Shown: piece by piece, positions 18,539 to 25,316 of the stretch
Layout of the letters: the number at the start of each line of letters is the position of its first letter
How positions within the stretch are numbered: the stretch's first letter is position 1
NCBI GenBank assembly: GCA_002633005.1
Contig: NMRA01000048.1
Span: forward strand, 312,001-337,316
From: Phoronis australis
Taxonomy: Eukaryota; Phoronida; Phoronidae
Direction: 5' to 3'
Length of the DNA stretch: 25,316 nt
Program-made: the position numbers and the translations under genes
Notes under the pieces: generated by a model
What the model was told of the DNA's origin: nothing
Database searches by the model: none
Seen by the model: only the letters and a program-made list of their open reading frames with translations

Positions 18539-20845
18539 GATTTTGGGGAAACCCTTGGGAAATCATGTGATCGAATAATTAAGCTTTATTTACTTTTAAA
18601 TTAATTTAGTTGTTATTGTTGCATTTTCCGATATATTTTATCACGGTATTATCTCACCGTTCACTTCCTCTGTTGGTACGAAGCTTACTTCCTTTCTTCA
18701 GGCATTGATGTCAATTGCAATTGTTAAAGTGGCGGAGGCCTTCAAGAGACGAAGTCTTAGTCTGTATTCAAATTTTTTATCAGGTCAACTTCTCTGTTTT
18801 AAGTTTTTAAAGAAATTCAGCACCTGTTTTGTTTTGTTTTGTTTTGATACGTTTGACATAATTTTAACCAGATTGGCAGTGTCAGTGTAAGAAATTTTGA
18901 ATTTACCCATACAGTGTGGTACCCATCATCACATGGTTTCCCAAGTTCCTGTCTGTGTTATGTTAACGTGGTGAATATTTGCATAGTAAGACTAGTGGCT
19001 TGCTACTGTTTATATTATTGCACTCACATAGATCCCTTGAGAACACTGAATGCTCGCACATCAATTAGTTATATGGCATTGCTATTGGCTTGAATTTGTG
19101 CAAATCCTCTTGCATTACCATGGCAATTCTTCGCCTATTTAGCTCATATGGTTGCCACATGAAATTTCATTTTCTCAACTAAACTAAAGAGTTTGAGCAT
19201 TTTTTATTAGCTTGGTTTGCACTGTTTAGGTATCATAAAACATTATGGTATTTGGAAAAGCCTCCATTGCTTCCACTAAAAATGGAAAATACAATTTTGG
19301 CAACTTTTATGAAATACTAGGTGAAAAACTATGCCTCCGAAAACTTCACCTACAATATTGCTAAAAATATATCTTGTGTTTCTCATGCTCTGAACACCTT
19401 TATAAGAGATTATATGAGTTAAATCTGAGTAGCTTTTATCCACCTTAGAAACTTCCAGATGTACAGCAATGTTCAATGACGTAAAGTGTGACTTTTGTTT
19501 TGATTTGTTTGGATATTGTCGAAATTCTTTGGATGTTGTCTCTCAGAGGAAGTTAATTTTTGTTTTGATTTTTGATTGTAGATATGTGTTTCCTCTGTAC
19601 TCTGTATTTTTAGACATATTTTTTGGGGCAAAACAAACTGGACCAACTAATAGTTACTCAATATTTTCATATTTACATTGCTTTAGCTTACTAGGTTATC
19701 TGCTCAATTGTTTTGAGCTAAAATTGCTTCTCTATTTTCCTTCAAATTACCTTGTACACTGACATGGTAAGCATAGTACCATTTTGGGGGTGTTTTTGTT
19801 ATTCTTAGATTTCAAAGTCTCAATATCTTGGGATAATGTTAGAACTTACTGAAACAGAAAATCCATCAGCTTTTCTTTTTCCCTTTCCTCGAGAATGTTA
19901 TTTACTTGTGTACACACTCTGTATTCAGATAGCTTACATTTGCTAACAGTATTTAAGTATCTATTCGAGTTCATAGAAGTGTCTCACCTAGGACACATTG
20001 GCCCATTTTGGAGAGTTCATTTGGTACGCTCCAGTTTTGATTTGAATATTTACAGCTCAGTTGATGAATTTTATCTTTAACAATGTGAAAATCAGGTATT
20101 TTGTTTTTAAATATTGGCAACAAACAATGCAACTTAAAGGGTTTAGCTTGAGCACTCTCTCTATAGTCAGCTCACGGGGAAACCGTAAACTTTGGGAGTG
20201 GGGGACTACCAAGCGACTTCAAATTAAAGAAGCTTTTTTTGCCTGATGGATCAAATTTTCAAGTACGTACTGTGGAATCCTCATGACTTGGGTAGCAAAG
20301 AGAGGTGTTATCAAATTATGGTTTAGTAAACTTAACAGACACAGAATTCGTGAACCACAGCCAATACCTTTGGTTGAGTGAGCTACTTGCTTTCTTGAAA
20401 GGTCATCTGACTTGATTAGAGTCCTGAATCAAAACCAACTATAAGGCTGCCTTTTGTTACATCCATAATAGTTGCTGCCACATTTCCATCCGGTTTGCTT
20501 TTGGGCTTCAGGTTCCCAACACGTCTGAAGTCAGTGTCTTGTTAAACCCTTTACTATTTTGCCAAAGTGTGTTAGTGTTGAGATCTGACAGTTCATTAAG
20601 TGGCCAAGTTTGTTTTATGAAGTTGACTACATGTAACATTTTGTTTTTTGATGTGGATTGTGCATCAACCAGTGAATGAACTTGTTTTACCCAGTGGTGA
20701 TGTTTTGTCATCTTTGAGTCATCTAATGCTCAGACGTCACTTGAATTATAATGATTTAGTTTTAGTTAAAATCTCCGATTCTATTGTGCAACTTTTGGCT
20801 TCTAGTGTATTCAAAATAAACAATAAAACCATTGTGGTCTTTTTG
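18539..20845 (+). other. Probable long FAXDC2 3' UTR
   Basis: After the stop codon I see no canonical AATAAA until 20815. The stretch is T-rich, contains a short GTTTT run near 18828, and has only chance-like frames (for example 19469-19762). If transcribed through, it is a 2.3 kb 3' UTR. The alternative is an unannotated variant poly(A) signal closer to the stop, with the rest intergenic. Confidence 0.45.
20815..20827 (+). terminator. Paired AATAAA poly(A) signals, probable FAXDC2 3' end
   Basis: AATAAA occurs at 20815-20820 and again at 20822-20827. A GT/T-rich stretch (TTGTGGTCTTTTTGTCTG) follows within about ten bases, the layout of a strong cleavage site. TEN1 promoter motifs start about 40 bp further on. 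Confidence 0.6.
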
Positions 20846-20866
20846 TCTGATTTTCTTCATTAGCAA

Positions 20867-20930
20867 AAGATGGCGGTTTAGAGGAAACTTTATAAAAGGA
20901 GGTAACAAAGTGAGTCATTTAAGATGGCGG
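20867..20930 (+). promoter_or_regulatory. TEN1 core promoter: TATA-like box and two YY1-type motifs
   Basis: AAGATGGCGG, the YY1/TISU-type consensus, occurs at 20867-20876 and 20921-20930. Between them TATAAAAG sits at 20891-20898, which places an expected start site about 30 bp on, at the second motif. The TEN1 ATG lies 54 bp after that motif. Motifs are seen directly; promoter function is inference. Confidence 0.55.
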
Positions 20931-20968
20931 CCTCCTACAAGAACATTTTGTTAAGGTTTCGAACATAG
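20924..20968 (+). other. Upstream ORF in the TEN1 leader, 14 codons
   Basis: The ATG inside the second AAGATGGCGG motif opens a 14-codon frame (MAASYKNILLRFRT) ending 16 bases before the TEN1 ATG. If transcription starts upstream of it, it would be translated first; if it starts at the motif, as with short TISU leaders, the ATG would be nearly cap-proximal. A shorter three-codon uORF starts at 20870. Confidence 0.4.
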
Positions 20969-20983
20969 TTAAAAAGCGTGGCA

Positions 20984-21204
20984 ATGAATGATTTTATTCA
21001 ACACGCAGAATTCATTTTCATACCAGAACTCTTGAATTTAAACAGAGAGGATGTTGAAGGCAAAATGTATCGAGTGACTGGGAAAATTACTTCGTATGAC
21101 CCTCAGTCGTCTTCAGCTGTTCTGGTGAACAATCCCACGTCTAAAGTCGGAGATGAACAAAGTGCCATCATTACGATATCGACGACAAATGTGGAGCCAT
21201 TTCA
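20984..21204 (+). CDS. TEN1: TEN1 coding exon 1
   Basis: Codes for residues 1-73 and two bases of Q74; donor CA/GTGAGT. Covers the N-terminal helix-like segment (1-18) and the first half of the OB fold up to VEPF. Confidence 0.88.
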
Positions 21205-23656
21205 GTGAGTCATATAATTCAGGGTTTAAGGTAAAGAAACGCAGCAACAAAATTAGGAAATTTCTTGTTCTACTACTGCATTACTGGAACTTGTCACGTG
21301 GTATTAGCTATAGACCTAGGCAATGACCATTGCCTCTGTTGGCCCGAACCAGAGGCGATGCAGCTCCTATAGGCGCTCCATACGCCGGAAGCTTTTCGGC
21401 GAATTATGCCTCGCACCGACTAAACCATGTCATGTTATAAATACCTTTTGCGTATAGAGGGACACCTTAGGAGGTTGGTGGTGTGTTTAATTCCTTCCAA
21501 AGTTCCAACTCGAACAAATACTTCCGTTATCGAACTTTTTTTTCGAGCAGTCATTCGTTCAGTTCCCAAAATCGTGAACTCAACATTTTTGTACTGCGCA
21601 CGCTCCAATTTTTAACGCGCTTGCTAGGTGATGTGTCTTCATGACCTCAATCTTTAAATAGGCCAAAGGTGAGCCATTGCGGTCTTGTCAGTCAAATGTT
21701 CGTTTCCAAAATGCCACCACTTATACTTGTCTTTAATTGGTGTTACTTGAAACTGATTGTATTTCAATGAATTATTGTTTGTATTTGATAAAAATAAATG
21801 CTATTGATATGACATTTAATAGTCTTTGTGCACATATTTGACATTTTAATGTTTAACAACACGGCAAATGCACGGCTGGTTCCCGGCAGCACGTACGCAA
21901 AGGACGGGAACTTCAGCTTTCAAAGTTCACCGGTAGGACCGCAACTTCTGACCTTCGGCCTGGTTAAAAGAATCTCTTGGCGTGTGCCGAGTAAAAATGT
22001 TGAGTTCACGATTTTGGGAACTGAAATAGGGACTGCTCGAAGAAAAAAATTTGACAACGTGAGTATTTGTTCGAGTTGGAAGGAATTAAACACATCGACA
22101 ACCTCCTAAGCTGTTCCTCTATACGCAAAAGGTATTTATAACAACGTGACTTTGATGGTTTAGTCGGTGCGAGGCATAATTCGCCGAAAAGCTTGCGGCG
22201 TATGGAGCGCCTATAGGAGCTGCATCGCCTCTGGTTCGGGCCAACAGAGGTGACCACAATGACCACTGTACTACTGGCACCTTCAGTTGGACGGTGGAGC
22301 TTCATATGCCGGAAGCTTACTGGTGAATTATGCCTCGCACTGACTAGAACATCAAAGTCACATTGTTATTAATACCTTTTTGTGCATAGAGGGCGCCGAT
22401 GCATTATGCTTCCAACTCAAACAAGTACTCCCGTTATCAAACTTTTTCTTCGAGCAGTCCCTCGTTCAGTTCCCAAAATCAGTAATTCACCACATTTTTA
22501 ACACTGCGCACCATAGGTGGTATGACGTCATAGTCCCTGGCATGCGCAGATTGAAAATGGCGAGTTACTGATTTTTGGAACTGAATGAAGGACTGCTCGA
22601 AGAACAAGTTTGATAACGGGAGTACTTGTTTGAGTTGGAAGGAATTAAATACGTTGACAGCCTCCTAAGGTGTCTCTCTAGGCGCAAAAGGTATTTATAA
22701 CTACGCGACTTCAACATTTTAGTCAGTGCGAGGCATAATTCACCGAAAAGCTTCCAGCACATAAAGACATAAAGTGCCTATGGGAGCTCTACTGGTGGTG
22801 CTAGTATAGACAGTGGTCACTGTCTATGTATTAGGTAGCCTTGGTGCAAAGCTGTATACTACATATACAACTTAATTAGCCTCGATGTGGGTAAAAAATA
22901 CCCAAATAAAATCTGACACAAAATTAGTGTCATTAAAACTACATTCTTCCTTGAAATTATTTGCAGCCTACCGGTGTTGGAAAAGATAACGTTCTACTGT
23001 TATTCTGCTGCAGTGGTGCGATCATTTGAGTCGATACACAATTGCAAATTTTGCAATTGACTTTCTATATATAGAGGATGGTCTAATTTTGCAGTTAATT
23101 TTCTCAGAATGAAAACTTATAGAATACTGACCGAAATTTTGCAGTTTTGTCACTTACTTAATTGCGTGTGACTGTTAGAATGCTCGAGGCAACATTTTAA
23201 TCAATAATGACACAATACACATGAACTTAAGATTTCATCATTGTCATTATTTACCAAATTCATTGGAAACCTACTCTCAGATGTGCTTATTAAAATGCAG
23301 GAACTTTTACATTTGAAATACACACATATGAATTATTTGAAAAACTTTGAATAAAGTTACCAAATCAAAATATTCACATTTATAACCTATTTTCAAAGCT
23401 GTCACAATTCACAGCCCACTGATTTTAAGTTTTGTAACAAATTTTTTTCTTCCATTTTAGGTTTTCTGTTGTTGGTCACATGGTTCAGTGTATCGGTGAA
23501 GTCGTGTATAGTGATAAGCTACCCACACTGTTGGGAAGACATCTGCGCTGTGTTGACGGGCTCAACATTGCACTATTTGAACAAACTGTGAAGTCACAGA
23601 GACGGTTTTTGAACAAGGTTCCACGGGAGAAATTTACCAACAATGAGCAGTCATGA
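20984..23656 (+). CDS. TEN1: CST complex subunit TEN1 (two coding exons)
   Basis: Joining 20984-21204 and 23461-23656 across a GT-AG intron gives 417 nt, 138 residues, slightly longer than vertebrate TEN1 (about 123). TEN1 is a single OB-fold protein that binds STN1 and, with CTC1, forms the CST complex, which binds single-stranded telomeric DNA, limits telomerase and promotes C-strand fill-in by DNA polymerase alpha-primase. Landmarks: MYRVTGKITSYD (28-39, first OB strand), VEPFQFSVVGHMVQCIGEV (70-88; compare the vertebrate VEPF and LYIVLGE region), LRCVDGLNIALFEQTV (102-117, like the vertebrate TCVEGMN block) and a basic C-terminal helix (118-131). F123 aligns with the tyrosine implicated in STN1 binding in human TEN1, as I recall. 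The ATG has G at -3. GTG at 20978 is in frame but is not a likely start. Confidence 0.9.
21333..22250. repeat. Foldback element with 258-bp inverted arms in the TEN1 intron
   Basis: Arms 21333-21590 and 21993-22250 are equal in length and near-perfect inverted copies (outer ends CCTCTGTTGGCCCGAACC, inner ends CAACATTTTT). The 402-bp centre is unrelated to the arms and has no recognisable coding content. The arms contain GGCGAATTATGCCTCGCACC and TTATAAATACCTTTTGCGTA. Target duplications were not resolved because a relative lies immediately beside it. Confidence 0.92.
22260..22819. repeat. Second, diverged foldback element of the same family
   Basis: Ends TGACCACTGT (22260) and ACAGTGGTCA (22810-22819) are exact inverted copies. 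Both arms are diverged relatives of the arms at 21333-22250, sharing GAATTATGCCTCGCAC, ACTGCTCGAAGAA and GTATTTATAA tracts. The left arm lacks about 35 bases present in the relative, and the centre is only about 60 bp, including CTGCGCA/TGCGCAG. It lies ten bases after its relative, so the two are tandem. Confidence 0.88.
22820..23460 (+). other. Rest of the TEN1 intron
   Basis: AT-rich intron sequence ending in a strong acceptor (TTTTTTTCTTCCATTTTAG). A near-palindrome, CAATTGCAAATTTTGCAATTG, lies at 23039-23059, with two more TTTTGCAGTT-like motifs within the next 110 bp. No exon is needed between the two TEN1 coding exons. Confidence 0.75.
23461..23656 (+). CDS. TEN1: TEN1 coding exon 2 and stop
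   Basis: Completes Q74 and codes for residues 75-138, then TGA. Contains the second half of the OB fold (VVGHMVQCIGEVVY) and the C-terminal helix expected to contact STN1. Confidence 0.9.
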
Positions 23657-23756
23657 TGTTTAATCAAAGATCAAGATAATTGTGTTTGTATTCTTCACTG
23701 TAAAGCACACAACGTGACTGACAAGTGAAATTCTGTTTCGACAAATTTCTCCACGT

Positions 23757-23762
23757 AATAAA
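23757..23762 (+). terminator. TEN1 poly(A) signal
   Basis: AATAAA about 100 bases after the stop codon, followed by a T/GT-rich stretch (TTTTGTCTATCATTTGCATGTTTTG). It gives a short 3' UTR. Confidence 0.75.
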
Positions 23763-24030
23763 GGTTTAGAGAATTTTGTCTATCATTTGCATGTTTTGTA
23801 CTGTGTAGATGTCATAAAACATTTTGTAGTAAATTGTCCATGACTTGAAGTAAAGCAGCCAGCATTCGAAAAATAGAAAAATGACAATTTTGCAAATGTT
23901 TCTGTACAAAACAAGTGAAGAATTAATGTAATTTGTTACTCCAGTGACTTTTTGATTTTGAGATGATGGACCTAATCTAAGATCAAGTGAGGCTAATCAA
24001 AGCCTGGTGACGATGGTGCGACATATTCAG
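23763..24030. other. Intergenic spacer after TEN1
   Basis: No gene or repeat recognised. Ordinary AT-rich DNA between the TEN1 poly(A) signal and the foldback element. Confidence 0.6.
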
Positions 24031-24353
24031 GGTGTTCCATCGAAACTGGAACCCCGATGTAAAACAGATATCCCAGAGTCGAAAGCAGACTCCATCACCT
24101 TCAAAACAGCTAACCAGCCCGAAAAACAGGAACCCTGACCTTTAAAACAGGAATCCTGGGGATCGGACAGGAAACCCGGACAATTTTTTTTCGGTCCCCG
24201 GGCTCACTGTCCGATCCCCGGAATTCCTGTTTCAAAGGTTGGAGTTCCTGTTTTTTGGGCTGGTCAGCTGTTTTGAAGGTGCGGGACTGGAGTCTGCGCA
24301 CAACTCCAGGATATATCTGTTTTACACCGGGATTTGTGTTTAGAAGGAGCACC
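24031..24353. repeat. 323-bp foldback element, ~150-bp arms and short loop
   Basis: Arms 24031-24179 and 24198-24353 are imperfect inverted copies (outer GGTGYTCC, then GTAAAACAGATAT, CACCTTCAAAACAGCT, AACAGGAAYYC and GATCGGACAG blocks). The loop is about 18 bases with an eight-T run. The arms contain an internally repeated ACAGGAAYCC motif (24121-24175). Coding capacity is absent, and a clear target duplication was not found. Confidence 0.9.
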
Positions 24354-24745
24354 TTGATATTAGACAGGTTCAGGAAATAAGAGTGGCGATTTTAAGCAAT
24401 GACTTAAGTCTGCAGTGAAATTTTGTCTTGGTTACTGTTTTACCACACAAAAAAAACTTTAATAGCAGTTTTAGTGTTCAAACTCCTTTTAGCTGAGAAT
24501 TTATGATGATGTTTAGTAGATCTGTCATATGTCTCCAACTTTAAGACTTTTGATATGTACTGGTGCTTTATTGCTCTAGAAGTTCTAGTGTTGACCAGTG
24601 CACTAGTTTCTTCAACAAACATCACTGATAGCTTCTCCATTTTATCATTAACATAGCATTGGTTTTGGATTTTAATGGTTTATAAACATTAATTGCTAGC
24701 CTTTCAAAGTTCAAGAAATTGACACAGAGAAGAAAGGAGGAAGTT
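24354..24745. other. Unassigned sequence before the DR1 array
   Basis: AT-rich without a recognised gene. Two small motifs near its end may belong with the array that follows: TATAAACA (24681-24688), a FOXA-type site on the opposite strand, and TCAAAGTTCA (24704-24713), an HNF4-type half-site arrangement. Both are short enough to occur by chance. Confidence 0.4.
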
Positions 24746-24826
24746 AATCTGCTGTCAAATGACCTTTGACCTAATCTGCTGTCAAATGACCTTTGACCTA
24801 ATCTGCTGTCAAATGACCTTTGACCT
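24746..24826. promoter_or_regulatory. Three identical 27-bp tandem repeats, each with a perfect DR1 nuclear-receptor site
   Basis: AATCTGCTGTCAAATGACC followed by TTTGACCT repeats exactly three times with a 27-bp period. Each unit contains TGACCTTTGACCT (24760-24772, 24787-24799, 24814-24826), the reverse complement of AGGTCA-A-AGGTCA. That is the ideal direct repeat with one-base spacing bound by HNF4, RXR heterodimers, PPAR-RXR and COUP-TF type receptors. It lies 1.1 kb downstream of the TEN1 stop codon. Repeat and motif are seen directly; regulatory activity is inference. Confidence 0.8.
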
Positions 24827-25316
24827 CTGTTGTTTTTAGATAATTTGGCATAGATCTGTGTTTTAAGGGAAGCAATGTAGGATTGATAGTTTATTTTGTT
24901 TTCACATTTAATTGAGATTAAAGTTGCATGATACTCTCAGATAATAATAAATTGGACTTTCAAAAAATATTTGGATCATTTCCTACACCACCACATAATC
25001 CACAAAGATTTCTTACTTAAGCAAATATCATGATCAGGGATGAGGGGCTGTTTCATGAACAGTGACTTTTAAGTCAGAAATGGGTTATCCCTTTTAGGAA
25101 ATTGGCTTAAGACTTAAGACAGAAATTTGGTCATGTGCACCAACTTTGCAATAGGCCTTTTGCGAGTTTATAACAATAACGCGAGATTATATGAGACTTA
25201 ACTGTGACGTCACGGGAAGTGGGGCAAAAGCTTGTCGTTTGGTCATTTGCCCAATACGGTAGCAGAGTGTATTCTGTTATTGTCTTCGAGTTTTTAGCCG
25301 TTTAGTTCGAAAAATG
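24827..25316. other. Unassigned right end, with a CRE-type palindrome
   Basis: No gene is recognised before the window ends. A perfect CRE, TGACGTCA, lies at 25205-25212 in somewhat less AT-rich sequence (25150-25290), which could be the promoter of a gene beginning beyond the window or a dispersed repeat. The final ATG (25314-25316) cannot be judged. Confidence 0.35.

Noticed and set aside
20978-20983. GTG start two codons before the TEN1 ATG
   Set aside because: Animal nuclear genes start at ATG; the ATG at 20984 has a purine at -3.
25205-25212. CRE palindrome as proof of a promoter at the right edge
   Set aside because: A single 8-bp motif with no visible exon before the window ends is not enough.

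Overview
This is a eukaryotic, AT-rich (about 60% A+T) animal window with spliced genes, canonical GT-AG introns and abundant short DNA transposons. The gene content, the frequent TAGGCCTA-type motifs and the style of the repeats suggest a marine deuterostome invertebrate, most likely an echinoderm or relative. That placement is inference.

Two protein-coding genes can be read end to end, both on the + strand. The first is a six-exon homologue of FAXDC2 (fatty acid hydroxylase domain-containing 2, ERG3/ERG25 sterol-desaturase superfamily): CDS 11909-18538, 338 residues, all three histidine boxes intact. The second is a two-exon homologue of TEN1, the small OB-fold subunit of the telomeric CST complex: CDS 20984-23656, 138 residues. 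They lie head to tail. FAXDC2 probably has a 2.3 kb 3' UTR ending at paired AATAAA signals (20815-20827), and the TEN1 core promoter (TATA-like box plus two YY1-type AAGATGGCGG motifs) starts about 40 bp later. Nothing suggests a shared biochemical pathway.

Layout. 1-10000: no recognisable gene; it holds a seven-copy 50-bp minisatellite (3235-3587), a ~347-bp tandem repeat carrying a periodic GTAGTGTACGTAC motif (4218-6736), and a hAT-like transposon with an 8-bp target duplication inserted in that array (4387-6012), itself containing a nested element. A possible 64-codon microprotein ORF sits at 8124-8318. 9740-10500: CpG-richer DNA, a candidate promoter for FAXDC2, interrupted by a 126-bp inverted-repeat element. 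11902-18538: FAXDC2 exons and introns. 18539-20850: probable 3' UTR. 20867-23762: TEN1 from promoter to poly(A) signal, with two foldback elements in its intron. 23763-25316: a 323-bp foldback element and three perfect tandem DR1 nuclear-receptor sites, with no gene recognised.

The most unusual structures are: (i) a five-copy ~85-bp tandem repeat at the end of FAXDC2 intron 4 in which every unit copies the 3' splice site plus the first bases of exon 5, giving four decoy acceptors that all truncate the protein between histidine boxes 1 and 2; (ii) the hAT-like insertion, whose removal leaves a motif doublet like those in the neighbouring array; (iii) the triple DR1 array; and (iv) the tandem foldback elements in the TEN1 intron. 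I saw no complete, clearly novel multi-gene system.
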